47,422 nucleotides of DNA from Salibacteraceae bacterium. Lineage in GTDB: Bacteria > Bacteroidota > Bacteroidia > Flavobacteriales_G > Salibacteraceae. Of this stretch, positions 1-9,224 are shown in pieces (positions within the stretch are counted from its first letter, which is position 1; each line of letters opens with the position of its first letter). The position numbers were made by a program, and so were the translations under genes. The notes under the pieces were generated by a model. It worked only from the letters and a program-made list of their open reading frames with translations, was not told where the DNA came from and ran no database searches. Location of the stretch: assembly GCA_018401875.1 (NCBI GenBank), contig JAGYJZ010000015.1, positions 1-47,422 on the forward strand. Reading direction: 5' to 3'.

Positions 1-1233
<1,233 letters not shown>

Positions 1234-1305
1234 AGCTAGATTTTTAAAATGATAGAACAATAATAGGCAATTGAATTTTAGAAAGCAATCGCAGTGAGGG
1301 AAAAG

Positions 1306-1401
1306 GAACGAGTTGCGAGGGACGAGTAGCGAGGGGCGAGGGACGAGGTGCGAGGGATGGTGTTTGTGTTGCTTGTCACTCGTAACTCGCGCCTCGCGAC
1401 T
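1306..1401. repeat. Intergenic GAG-rich direct repeats with inverted copy
   Basis: Between the divergent secreted-protein gene and mutL, words of the form GNGACGAGNNGCGAG recur about four times at 1306-1357. A partial copy in opposite orientation lies at 1376-1401 (CACTCGTAACTCGCGCCTCG), so the region could fold into an imperfect hairpin. A continuous mutL frame runs through it from 1348, but this is not credible coding sequence. The rest of 1234-1494 holds only the likely mutL promoter. Confidence 0.7.
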
Positions 1402-1459
1402 GTAAGGAATTTCTTCGTGGTGGGTATAAGTATGAATTATGAATCGTACAAAATATCCC

Positions 1460-1489
1460 TTGACCAATTGGAAGCAGTTACCACCTTTG
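1460..1489 (+). promoter_or_regulatory. Likely mutL promoter (Bacteroidota type)
   Basis: TTG at 1460-1462, exactly 19 bases, then CACCTTTG at 1482-1489, one mismatch from the Bacteroidota -7 box TAnnTTTG. The expected transcription start falls within a few bases of the chosen mutL ATG at 1495, so the transcript may be nearly leaderless. Confidence 0.5.
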
Positions 1490-1494
1490 CAGCA

Positions 1495-3324
1495 ATGTCT
1501 GACATCATCAAACTTCTTCCCGATTCTTTAGCCAACCAAATAGCCGCTGGTGAGGTAATTCAACGCCCGGCTTCTGTGGTGAAAGAATTGCTTGAAAACA
1601 GCGTAGATGCAGGTGCCGCGCACATACAACTGATTATTAAAGATTCTGGTCGAACGCTTATTCAAACGGTTGATGATGGCAAAGGAATGACCGAAGCGGA
1701 TGCCCGCATGAGTCTTGAACGCCATGCCACCTCAAAAATATCGTCAGCTGAAGACCTGTTTCGCATCAAAACCATGGGCTTCAGGGGCGAGGCTCTGGCC
1801 AGTATTGCAGCGGTGGCACAATTGGAGATGAAAACGCGATCGCAAGACCGCAAAGTGGGCAGTCACTTGCTGGTGGAAGGATCAAAAGTGAAATTTCAAG
1901 AAGTGTGTGCACACGAATCAGGGACTACAACCTCGGTTAAAAACCTCTTTTTCAACGTGCCTGTGCGCAGGAAGTTCTTGAAAAGTGATGGCGTGGAAAT
2001 GCGTCACATCATCGATGAATTTCAACGTGTGGCACTGGTGCATCCGGCCATCGAGTTCAAGCTTTTTCACAACGACCAGCAATTATTCTTCTTACCGGCA
2101 TCGAATATGCGTCAGCGCATCATCGGCATTTTGGGTAAATCATACACCGAAAAGTTGGTGCCTGTAGAGGAAGAAACCGACTTGGTAAACATCAGCGGAT
2201 TTATAGGAAAGCCCGAATCAGCGCGCAAAACTCGAGGTGAGCAATTTCTCTTTGTCAACGGCCGGTATTTCAAAAGTGCCTACTTCCATTCGGCCGTTCA
2301 GAAGGCTTTTGAAGGACTTATTCCACATGGTCATCACCCTTCTTATTTCATCTATTTTCAAGTAGAAACGGACAGTATCGATGTAAATATTCATCCCACC
2401 AAAACGGAAATTAAGTTTGAAGACGAACGCAGCATTTACGCCATCCTCCGCGCGTCTGTAAAACGATCGATCGGCCAATACCACGTATCACCGTCTTTAG
2501 ATTTTGACCGCGAAACAAGTTTTGACATTGCTCCAGCGCGAAAAGACGCGCACATTCCTTCGCCTTCGGTTACCGTGAATCCATCCTTTAATCCCTTTGA
2601 CGAAGGGCAAAAAAGGCAGCAGCAAACCAATTGGGAGCGGGGTTCGAGTTTTGGACATACCCAAAGCACACAAGGTTGGGAAAAACTGTATGAAGGACTG
2701 AATAAAAGCTTAAACGAAACCCCACAGGCTTCACCCGGCTTGGAATTGATTGGCGAAGAAGACAACACCATCGTAAGGCAAATAGGATTGAAATACATTT
2801 TAGTGCAGAGCCAAGAAGGCATTTTCATGATCCACCACTATCGAGCCCACGTCAGAATTTTGTTTGAAGAATTTGAAACGGGATTCCTAAACGAACAAAA
2901 AGCATCGCAGCAAATGCTTTTTCCAGCCGCATTAGACCTCTCAGCACAAGATGCTTCGGTGCTGCATACGATGCTCGAACCACTCAACAACATGGGCTTC
3001 GAAATAGAGTCGTTTGGCAACAACAGCTTTATTGTGCGCGCTGTGCCTGCGGCTTGCACCAACATCAACATGGAAGAAACCCTTGGTGGATTTATTGATG
3101 ATTTGCGCCACGACAAACCCACCGATGAAAATGAACTCATGCACAACGTGATTCGCAGTATGGCACAACAATCTGCCATCAAGTCAGGCAAAGAACTAAA
3201 GGCACAAGAAATGCTATCGCTTTTCAGGTCGTTGATGCGGTGTAAGAATCCGCAGCACGATTTGAACGGACGGCCCACTTTTGTGTTGTTAAATGGCAAC
3301 ATGCTGGACAAAATATTTGATTAA
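1495..3324 (+). CDS. mutL: DNA mismatch repair protein MutL
   Basis: 609 aa. MutL couples mismatch recognition by MutS to strand removal. The GHKL ATPase half is intact: MSDIIKLLPDSLANQIAAGE at the start, ELLENSVDAGA near residue 31, DDGKGM, TSKI and GFRGEAL, followed by the transducer motif FFNVPVRRKF. I chose ATG 1495 because family members start exactly here; the frame is open further upstream to 1348 but only through repeats. In the C-terminal domain the endonuclease motif DQHAx2Ex4E is not present: the matching segment near residue 445 reads IHHYRAHVRILFE. The usual Cys of the ACR motif is also absent (SMAQQSAIKSG), and CPHGRP is replaced by HDLNGRP. Loss of nicking activity is inferred. 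The stop overlaps the next gene's ATG by one base. Confidence 0.95.
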   Translation: MSDIIKLLPDSLANQIAAGEVIQRPASVVKELLENSVDAGAAHIQLIIKDSGRTLIQTVDDGKGMTEADARMSLERHATSKISSAEDLFRIKTMGFRGEALASIAAVAQLEMKTRSQDRKVGSHLLVEGSKVKFQEVCAHESGTTTSVKNLFFNVPVRRKFLKSDGVEMRHIIDEFQRVALVHPAIEFKLFHNDQQLFFLPASNMRQRIIGILGKSYTEKLVPVEEETDLVNISGFIGKPESARKTRGEQFLFVNGRYFKSAYFHSAVQKAFEGLIPHGHHPSYFIYFQVETDSIDVNIHPTKTEIKFEDERSIYAILRASVKRSIGQYHVSPSLDFDRETSFDIAPARKDAHIPSPSVTVNPSFNPFDEGQKRQQQTNWERGSSFGHTQSTQGWEKLYEGLNKSLNETPQASPGLELIGEEDNTIVRQIGLKYILVQSQEGIFMIHHYRAHVRILFEEFETGFLNEQKASQQMLFPAALDLSAQDASVLHTMLEPLNNMGFEIESFGNNSFIVRAVPAACTNINMEETLGGFIDDLRHDKPTDENELMHNVIRSMAQQSAIKSGKELKAQEMLSLFRSLMRCKNPQHDLNGRPTFVLLNGNMLDKIFD

Positions 3325-4190
3325 TGCAATTAGGCGGAAATAGATGGAGCATGATGCCTCCGGTAGTAAAGAATCTTTTGATCATCAATGGTCTGATGTT
3401 TCTTGCCACCATCACCTTTGAAAGTTCAATAGGGCTTGACCTCCGCGACCTTCTCGGATTGCACTACTTCCAAAGCGAGAAATTCAACATCTTTCAAATC
3501 GTCAGTTACATGTTTATGCATGGCGATATTTCACACATTTTCTTCAACATGTTTGCGGTGTGGATGTTTGGATCAGCCATTGAAAACGTGTGGGGAAGCA
3601 AGCGCTTTTTAATCTACTATTTGCTCACAGGATTTGGTGCAGCCATTATCCACTACACCACTATTTACATTGATATGGCACCCGTGATTGCACAAATGGA
3701 AGCCATCATTTATTCGCCCAATGCCGATGCGATCATCGGGTTTGCCAACGCGCACCCGTGTGGCAATTACATCGACAATATTCGCTATCCGCAGATGTAT
3801 GAGAAGACGCTCGAGTTTTGCAACAACACCTTGCAAACCCTCAACGTAAATCCTGACGATAGCAGCGCACTGCGCGAGTCTTCCGTGTTTTTTCAAGATT
3901 ATTTACGGCACTATTTAAACCTGCCCAACGTTATTGGCGCGTCAGGCTCGCTGTTTGGAATACTCTTGGCGTTTGGGATGATGTTTCCCAACATGCGCCT
4001 TTACATGATATTCATCCCCATACCTATCAAGGCAAAATACCTGATGATAGGCTATGGTGCCATGGAGTTGTTTTCAGCCATTCAAAATAACCCGGGCGAT
4101 AATGTTGCGCATTTCGCACACCTCGGTGGGATGTTGTTTGGCTTCATCATCATTAAATTTTGGCAGAAAACAGGCGTGCGATGGCGTTAA
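3324..4190 (+). CDS. Rhomboid family intramembrane serine protease (first of two)
   Basis: 288 aa polytopic membrane protein. Rhomboids cleave transmembrane substrates inside the inner membrane with a Ser-His dyad. The catalytic GASG motif is at residues 205-208 (Ser207), and the His is in AHLGG (His266). The HGDISHIFFNMF segment in the second membrane helix matches the family's H-x4-H-x3-N signature. An insert of roughly 100 residues (about 105-200) between the early and late helices is longer than in compact rhomboids. The gene overlaps mutL by one base (TAATG) and is followed 20 bases later by a second rhomboid, so the three are probably co-transcribed. Substrate unknown. Confidence 0.92.
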   Translation: MQLGGNRWSMMPPVVKNLLIINGLMFLATITFESSIGLDLRDLLGLHYFQSEKFNIFQIVSYMFMHGDISHIFFNMFAVWMFGSAIENVWGSKRFLIYYLLTGFGAAIIHYTTIYIDMAPVIAQMEAIIYSPNADAIIGFANAHPCGNYIDNIRYPQMYEKTLEFCNNTLQTLNVNPDDSSALRESSVFFQDYLRHYLNLPNVIGASGSLFGILLAFGMMFPNMRLYMIFIPIPIKAKYLMIGYGAMELFSAIQNNPGDNVAHFAHLGGMLFGFIIIKFWQKTGVRWR

Positions 4191-4210
4191 TAGATAAGTT
4201 AAAATAAACG

Positions 4211-5107
4211 ATGCTCGAAGATTTAAAAAGTTTGTTCCGTGGAAACAACTTCATCGGTCAGATCATTCTGATCAATGCAGCGCTGTTTCTATTGGTAAAC
4301 ATTGTTTCCAACATCTTTTTAGACGGCAGTGAAGGCCCGATTTTCTCGTGGCTCGCATTGCCATCATTCCTCACCGAATTCATCTTGGTGCCTTGGACAT
4401 TGATCACCTACATGTTTATGCACGGTGGGCTATGGCACGTGGTGTTCAACATGTATATGCTCTATTGGTTTGGGCGAATCTTCAATGATTTCATGGGCGA
4501 AAAGCGCCTCGCAGGACTTTATTTCCTAGGCGGAATTGCAGGTGGTGTAGCGTATTTATTGGTGTATAGCTTATTGTACCTCACCAGCGACTCGGGTGTC
4601 AACATTATTTTAGTTGGCTCTTCGGCAGCCGTCATGGCCATTACCATTGCAGCCGGACTTCGTTTTCCAGACTACACCATCCACTTGATGTTTTTTGGAA
4701 CGGTGAAATTGAAATATGTGGCATTGGTAATTTTCATTCTCTCTACCATACTTGATTTTAGCAGTAACATGGGCGGAAAAATCGCGCATTTGGGTGGCGC
4801 AGCGATGGGTTACTTCTACATTAAAGGACTCGAAAAAGGCAACGATTACGCCCTGTCGTTTTATGGGGTGTATGATCGCTTTTTAGGCTTGTTCAAAAAA
4901 TCGCCAAAACTGCGCGTAGTGCCAAATGACCACGGCAAAAAAGCCACCCCAAAAGCACAGTCAAAGGCCACGGCTTACGCTTCAAAACACACTTCTGAAG
5001 TGCAAGCAAAAACGGACGCCATTTTAGATAAAATCTCAAAATCGGGTTACGAAAACCTGACCAAAGAAGAGAAAGACTTTTTGTTTAAACTGAGCAATAA
5101 GCCTTAA
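4211..5107 (+). CDS. Rhomboid family intramembrane serine protease (second of two)
   Basis: 298 aa. Active-site candidates are Ser138 in GSSAAV (the usual GxSx, with Ala where Gly is common) and His193 in AHLGG; the HGGLWHVVFNMYML segment carries the H/N residues of the second helix. It differs from its neighbour by lacking the long internal insert and by having a soluble C-terminal tail of about 80 residues. That tail is Lys/Ala-rich and ends in a short helical motif (KISKSGYENLTKEEKDFLF) commonly seen at the end of Bacteroidota rhomboids. It sits between the first rhomboid and the EEP-family gene, with 13 bases to the latter. Confidence 0.92.
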   Translation: MLEDLKSLFRGNNFIGQIILINAALFLLVNIVSNIFLDGSEGPIFSWLALPSFLTEFILVPWTLITYMFMHGGLWHVVFNMYMLYWFGRIFNDFMGEKRLAGLYFLGGIAGGVAYLLVYSLLYLTSDSGVNIILVGSSAAVMAITIAAGLRFPDYTIHLMFFGTVKLKYVALVIFILSTILDFSSNMGGKIAHLGGAAMGYFYIKGLEKGNDYALSFYGVYDRFLGLFKKSPKLRVVPNDHGKKATPKAQSKATAYASKHTSEVQAKTDAILDKISKSGYENLTKEEKDFLFKLSNKP

Positions 5108-5120
5108 ACAACGCAGCACC

Positions 5121-6230
5121 TTGAAGTTCATCCACTACCTCAAACGATCGTTGTTTGCATTGAATGCACTCACTATTCTGGCGCTTTTTGTCAGCGCATA
5201 TTCATATTTGGTTGATCCAGACCTGACGCTGATCCCCGCATTTTTCGGACTGGCTTTTCTCCCGATAGTGATCGTAAATGGAGGTTTTCTCATTTTTTGG
5301 AGCATGAGTAAACCCAAGTATGCTGCTATTGTGCTGGCATCGATCGTACTGACATGGGGAGCTACAAAAAAACACGTCAACTTCTGGCCTTCGAAAAACA
5401 CAATGACCGAAGCATCTTTTAACGTGATGAGCTTCAATGTAAGGCTATTTGACCTCTACAACTGGGGCGGAAACAAACAAACGCGCAACGAGATTTTGGC
5501 TTACCTCCAAGAAAAAAATCCACCCATCATTTGCTTTCAAGAGTTCTTTAACACCAACGATCCTGAATACTTCAATACACTCGACACGATCGTAAAAAGC
5601 ATCGATGCACGTAATGTGCACGACCATTACACCGCAGTGCTGCACTACGGCAAAAACAAATTCGGTATTGCCACTTTTTCGAAGTATCCGATTTTACACA
5701 AAGAGCAAGTTCCGCTCGACACTGCCGCAAATAATGCTGCCATATTCACTGATGTGTTGGTGAATAAAGACACGGTCAGAATCTTTAACATTCACCTCGC
5801 TTCGATCTACATTTCGGGCATCGAAAAAGACTTGAGCAAGCACATTGAAAGCAACGATCAAGATGGTCAGATCAAAGATGTCAAGCGTATTTCTGACCGA
5901 ATCGCGGGAGGATTTAGGCGTAGGGCTAACCAGGCAGAAGTGATCAAAAAATACATCGATGATTCGCCCTATCCTGTGGTTGTGTGTGGCGATATAAATG
6001 ATACTCCGGGCAGCTATGCCTACAATTTACTGAGTGATGGATTGAACGATGCCTTTTGCGAAAAAGGATTCATCGGCTTGGGATCAACGTATATCGGGAT
6101 GGTTCCAGGACTGCGCATCGACTTTATTCTAGTGGATCCACGACTCTCTGTTGATGCTTTCTATACCGAACAAATTTCACTTTCTGATCACCGACCCATC
6201 ATCGCCTCGCTTTCCGTTTTAAAAGAGTGA
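5121..6230 (+). CDS. Membrane-anchored endonuclease/exonuclease/phosphatase family protein
   Basis: 369 aa from a TTG start at 5121; no ATG or GTG is available before the three N-terminal membrane segments (residues about 12-95), which this family often has in Bacteroidota. The catalytic EEP fold follows with its metal and catalytic motifs: MSFNVRLFD, CFQEFF (metal-binding Glu), NIHLAS, VVCGDINDTPG, RIDFILVD and the terminal SDHRP. The active site would face the periplasm or cytoplasm depending on topology, which I cannot settle. The substrate (phosphodiester or phosphoester) is unknown. It lies in the mutL-rhomboid run, 13 bases after the rhomboid and 37 before the glycosyltransferase. Confidence 0.88.
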   Translation: MKFIHYLKRSLFALNALTILALFVSAYSYLVDPDLTLIPAFFGLAFLPIVIVNGGFLIFWSMSKPKYAAIVLASIVLTWGATKKHVNFWPSKNTMTEASFNVMSFNVRLFDLYNWGGNKQTRNEILAYLQEKNPPIICFQEFFNTNDPEYFNTLDTIVKSIDARNVHDHYTAVLHYGKNKFGIATFSKYPILHKEQVPLDTAANNAAIFTDVLVNKDTVRIFNIHLASIYISGIEKDLSKHIESNDQDGQIKDVKRISDRIAGGFRRRANQAEVIKKYIDDSPYPVVVCGDINDTPGSYAYNLLSDGLNDAFCEKGFIGLGSTYIGMVPGLRIDFILVDPRLSVDAFYTEQISLSDHRPIIASLSVLKE

Positions 6231-6267
6231 TGCTGCGTTAGGTCAAAACAAGACTTACATTCGCTCC

Positions 6268-7398
6268 GTGCATATTGTAGTAAATACACGCTTGCTCCTT
6301 CCCAAAAAACTCGATGGCATCGGATGGTTTAGTCATGAGGTATTATCGCGATTGACCGCTGACCTCAGCGATTGGAAATTCACCTTCCTTTTTGATCGTC
6401 CATACGACCATGATTTTCTCTACCACAAAAACGTTGAAGGGAAAATACTGCACCCACAAACGAGGCATCCACTGCTCTATCAATGGTATTTTGAGCGCAC
6501 GATTCCGCACAAACTGAAAGGCATGAAGGCCGATTTGTTTTTCTCACCTGACGGCTTTCTGACCACGCGCACCAAGGTGAAGCAAGTGCCCGTGATACAC
6601 GACCTTAATTTTGAGCATCGCCCCCAAGATTTGCCGCGCGCCTACCGCAATTACTACAAAACATATTTTCCTCAATTTGCACAAATTGCCGACCGCATCA
6701 TCACTGTGAGTGAATATTCGGCCAACGACATCCACGAAACGTACGGCATCGCAAAAGAGAAAATTTCGGTTGCCTACAATGGATATAACACAGCCTACCG
6801 AATATTAAATGAAGCTGAAAAGGCTCGTGCAAAAAATGCATTCGCCCACGGTGAAGACTATTTCATTTTCGTAGGAAACTTCTCTTTTCGAAAGAATATT
6901 CATGGAATCATCGATGCCTTTGGAAGTTACAGAACCAAAGGCGGACAAGGAAAATTGCTGTTGGTGGGAAATCCAATGTGGCGCTATAACGAGATGAACC
7001 AATCGTTGCAAAGCTCTGCATTTAAAAACGACATCATTTTTACGGGTCGCATGGAAATAGAACAATTGGTGCACGCCATGGGCGGAGCAAAAGCCCTTCT
7101 GTTTCCGTCATATTTCGAAGGATTTGGAATTCCGATTGTCGAAGCATTTGCTGCAGGCGTTCCGGTGATTACGAGCGACAAAACATCGCTACCAGAAATT
7201 AGTGGTGATGCCGCATTGATGAGTGACCCTGACGATATTGAAAAAATTTCTGCGCACATGCTTGAAATTTATTTCAATGAAAATCAGAGAATTAACTTAA
7301 TAAATAAAGGCCTAGACCGAATTTCTTCATTTTCTTGGGAACACACAACGAACAAAGTCAAAGAGGCGTTGTTCTTATCACTGAACTTAACGAAATAA
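6268..7398 (+). CDS. Glycosyltransferase family 1 (GT4-like)
   Basis: 376 aa from a GTG start. GT-B fold enzyme that transfers a sugar from a nucleotide donor, probably in surface polysaccharide or glycolipid synthesis. Visible motifs are the donor-site EGFGIPIVEAFAAG (E-x7-E type), followed by GVPVITSD and LPEISGDAALMSDPDD, all typical of the C-terminal Rossmann domain. FVGNFSFRKN marks the start of that domain near residue 200. There is no signal peptide. Last gene of the plus-strand run that begins with mutL; a hairpin follows at 7441. Acceptor and donor cannot be read from the sequence. Confidence 0.9.
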   Translation: MHIVVNTRLLLPKKLDGIGWFSHEVLSRLTADLSDWKFTFLFDRPYDHDFLYHKNVEGKILHPQTRHPLLYQWYFERTIPHKLKGMKADLFFSPDGFLTTRTKVKQVPVIHDLNFEHRPQDLPRAYRNYYKTYFPQFAQIADRIITVSEYSANDIHETYGIAKEKISVAYNGYNTAYRILNEAEKARAKNAFAHGEDYFIFVGNFSFRKNIHGIIDAFGSYRTKGGQGKLLLVGNPMWRYNEMNQSLQSSAFKNDIIFTGRMEIEQLVHAMGGAKALLFPSYFEGFGIPIVEAFAAGVPVITSDKTSLPEISGDAALMSDPDDIEKISAHMLEIYFNENQRINLINKGLDRISSFSWEHTTNKVKEALFLSLNLTK

Positions 7399-7440
7399 AC
7401 CAACCTTGAGTTGGAAAGATCATAGTGGTGGTTGATAGTG

Positions 7441-7471
7441 TGTGCCCAATCTGCATAGCAGAGCGGGCACA
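7441..7471. terminator. Hairpin between convergent genes, possible terminator
   Basis: TGTGCCC (7441-7447) pairs perfectly with GGGCACA (7465-7471), and an inner CTGC/GCAG closes on an ATA loop. It lies between the glycosyltransferase (plus) and the nitroreductase (minus), the expected place for a shared terminator. The following T-run is short and interrupted, so its strength is uncertain. Confidence 0.5.
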
Positions 7472-7486
7472 TACGCTTTTATAGAC

Positions 7487-8074
7487 TTACATCCACTTCA
7501 CGTAATCATCAGTTCCCTTCCTTTTTTTCACCAACGATTTTTCCTGAGTGTAGCGGCCTAAATAAAACCACCCCATGTGCACATCATTGTCGGAAATTCC
7601 GAGAAATGATCGAATAGCGGGATGGTTGGTCATGGCACCTGTGCTCCAATACCCACCAATGTTGAGCGAGGCAGCGTGCAGATGAATATTCTGAACGGCA
7701 CACGCCACTGCCCACAATTCTTCATTTACGGGCAAGCGCTCCTGTGCATCGCGCTGCATGATGATGGCAACGATGGCAGAAGACTTCTGGCCTATCACTT
7801 TAAATTTTTCAGCTTTGGCGCGCGTCATTTCAGAATCGCCCTTCGAAGCCAATAGCGATTGAACTTGATGTTTGACCAACGCCTCTTTTTTCTGCATAGA
7901 GCTAATTACCGTAAAACGCCACGGCTCAGTTAATTTATGCGTTGGCGCCCATTTCGCAGCTTCCAAGAGTAACTTAACCTCAGCTTCGCTCACCTTTTCG
8001 TTTTCAAATTCCTTCGGAAAAACCGATCTTCTGCTTTCTATCCATCGGATAGAATCTTCGTGTGTTAATCTCAT
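7487..8074 (-). CDS. Nitroreductase family protein
   Basis: 195 aa. FMN-dependent NAD(P)H oxidoreductase fold. The N-terminal IESRRSVFPKEF corresponds to the FMN-phosphate-binding region of the family (RRSxR-like), followed by LLEAAKWAPTHKLTEPWRF, a very typical nitroreductase segment. The second half has SLNIGGYWSTGAMTNHPAIRSFLGI and a C-terminal FYLGRY strand. Physiological substrate unknown; relatives reduce nitroaromatics, quinones or act in cofactor chemistry. The gene stands alone, convergent with the glycosyltransferase and divergent from the TauE gene. Start ATG 8074 fits the family N-terminus. Confidence 0.9.
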   Translation of the reverse strand: MRLTHEDSIRWIESRRSVFPKEFENEKVSEAEVKLLLEAAKWAPTHKLTEPWRFTVISSMQKKEALVKHQVQSLLASKGDSEMTRAKAEKFKVIGQKSSAIVAIIMQRDAQERLPVNEELWAVACAVQNIHLHAASLNIGGYWSTGAMTNHPAIRSFLGISDNDVHMGWFYLGRYTQEKSLVKKRKGTDDYVKWM

Positions 8075-8207
8075 TTTCGTAACTAAATCTTTATATACTT
8101 ATCGTAGAATTGCAAAGAATGGTCTAAAAATAATGCGATTCGATACGCTGCAGAACAATTCTTCCGTTAGTAATCCAGTTCTTATGAAAAGAAGTAGGGG
8201 TGCTTCA

Positions 8208-8252
8208 CCGGAGGATTATCTTGCAGCAAGGTAATCGCTCCGGTTTTTTTTT
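8208..8252 (+). terminator. Strong intrinsic-terminator-like hairpin with T9 tract in the TauE leader
   Basis: CCGGAG-g-ATTATCTTG, loop CAG, CAAGGTAAT-c(g)-CTCCGG forms a stem of about 16 pairs with one bulge, directly followed by nine T residues (8244-8252). No plus-strand gene ends just upstream, so it is either the end of a short RNA begun in 8075-8200 or an attenuator for the TauE gene. See the corresponding finding. Confidence 0.75.
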
Positions 8253-8294
8253 ATTGAATACATCATCATTATACTCGTTGCATTTGGAGCCTCA

Positions 8295-9014
8295 ATGCTC
8301 ACCTTCTTTTCTGGGTTTGGATTGGGCACAATGCTCACTCCCGTTTTCATCCTGTTTTTCCCACCCGAATTTGCGGTTGCCGCCACAGCCATCGTGCACT
8401 TTCTGAACAATGTTTTTAAATTGTTTTTGGTAGGAAAACACGCGGTAAAGTCTGTCATACTGCGGTTTGGAATCCCGGCAATTGTGGGTGCATATTTTGG
8501 CGCCTTGGCGCTCGGAAAGCTAGCGGTATCAGACACCACATTGCACATCGGCCCTATCGATACCAATTTACTCAACGTTGTGATGGGTATCTTGATCTTT
8601 GGTTTTTCGATGATGGAACTTCTTCCGCGGCTTAAAAATCTTGAGATCAACAAAAAATACCTCATTCCTGGTGGAGCAGTGAGTGGCTTTTTTGGCGGAT
8701 TGAGCGGACACCAAGGAGCACTGAGAAGTGCGTTTTTAGTAAAACTTGGACTTTCAAAGAGCCAATATGTAGCATCAGGTGTAGTGATTGCCTGTCTGGT
8801 TGACACCATTCGCATTAGCACGTATGCCGTTTCCTTCGATTTTGGCGTCTTGGAAGGTTCGGCTGACTTAATTGGATTGGCCACGCTTTCGGCTTTTGGT
8901 GGCGCGCTGATTGGAAAAAAGCTCCTCGAAAAAATCACCATCTCATTTATTCAAAATCTTGTGGGAATTCTGATGATAGTTATTTCTATCCTATTATTTT
9001 TGGGACTTATCTAA
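8295..9014 (+). CDS. TauE/SafE-family membrane permease
   Basis: 239 aa from ATG 8295. Polytopic inner-membrane transporter family (sulfite/organosulfonate exporters and relatives). The first helix with FFSGFGLGTMLTPVF and the middle GFFGGLSGHQGALRS are the two half-repeat signatures of the family. The true start is uncertain: in-frame codons upstream encode a hydrophobic stretch (EYIIIILVAFGAS) that would complete helix 1. However, the only in-frame codons before the stop at 8232 are non-standard starts such as ATT 8253, just after the T9 tract. A TTTG box ends 8 bases before ATG 8295. Substrate unknown; no sulfur genes are next to it. Confidence 0.85.
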   Translation: MLTFFSGFGLGTMLTPVFILFFPPEFAVAATAIVHFLNNVFKLFLVGKHAVKSVILRFGIPAIVGAYFGALALGKLAVSDTTLHIGPIDTNLLNVVMGILIFGFSMMELLPRLKNLEINKKYLIPGGAVSGFFGGLSGHQGALRSAFLVKLGLSKSQYVASGVVIACLVDTIRISTYAVSFDFGVLEGSADLIGLATLSAFGGALIGKKLLEKITISFIQNLVGILMIVISILLFLGLI

Positions 9015-9056
9015 CCACCTTTGAACTTGTTGCAGAGATTATTTGTTACTTAAAAA

Positions 9057-9224
9057 ATGAAGCCGGGAGAATATGTTGTTTTAGTGTTTGTGGTGCTCAT
9101 GCTCGCAGCCTTTTTCAGCCTATACATCTGGTTTCAAATCAAGCGCGTAAAGCGACATCAAGCCACCAGAAAAGCCGCACAGGCATCTAACATTGAAACC
9201 GATAACAAAGGAAATAATGAATGA
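9057..9224 (+). CDS. Small single-pass membrane protein
   Basis: 55 aa, starting MKPGEYVVLVFVVLMLAAFF. One transmembrane helix (residues about 6-26) is followed by a basic stretch (KRVKRHQATRK), so the C-terminus is probably cytoplasmic. It is credible as a gene because the ATG is 42 bases after the TauE stop and its stop overlaps the next gene's ATG by eight bases (AATGAATGA). Unknown function; not a recognised family. Confidence 0.55.
   Translation: MKPGEYVVLVFVVLMLAAFFSLYIWFQIKRVKRHQATRKAAQASNIETDNKGNNE

Noticed and set aside
1348..1494. N-terminal extension of MutL by 49 residues
   Set aside because: The extension is translated repeat sequence, a promoter-like element lies at 1460-1489, and family members start at MSDIIKLL (1495).
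2436..3311. Minus-strand frames of 130 and 157 codons across mutL
   Set aside because: Frame shadows of MutL codons, with no start context or family resemblance.
7872..8234. 120-residue plus-strand frame over the nitroreductase start and the TauE leader
   Set aside because: Antisense shadow of the nitroreductase; only its last 33 codons (from ATG 8132) lie outside a gene and could at most be a leader peptide, with no supporting evidence.
8195..8252. TPP riboswitch suggested by GGGGTGCTTC before the TauE gene
   Set aside because: The conserved CTGAGA and the second conserved arm of the TPP aptamer are absent; only a terminator-like hairpin is present.
8216..8941. 241-residue open frame on the minus strand opposite the TauE gene
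   Set aside because: It mirrors the codons of a clear TauE/SafE permease; its product is Ser/Pro-rich without any recognisable pattern.
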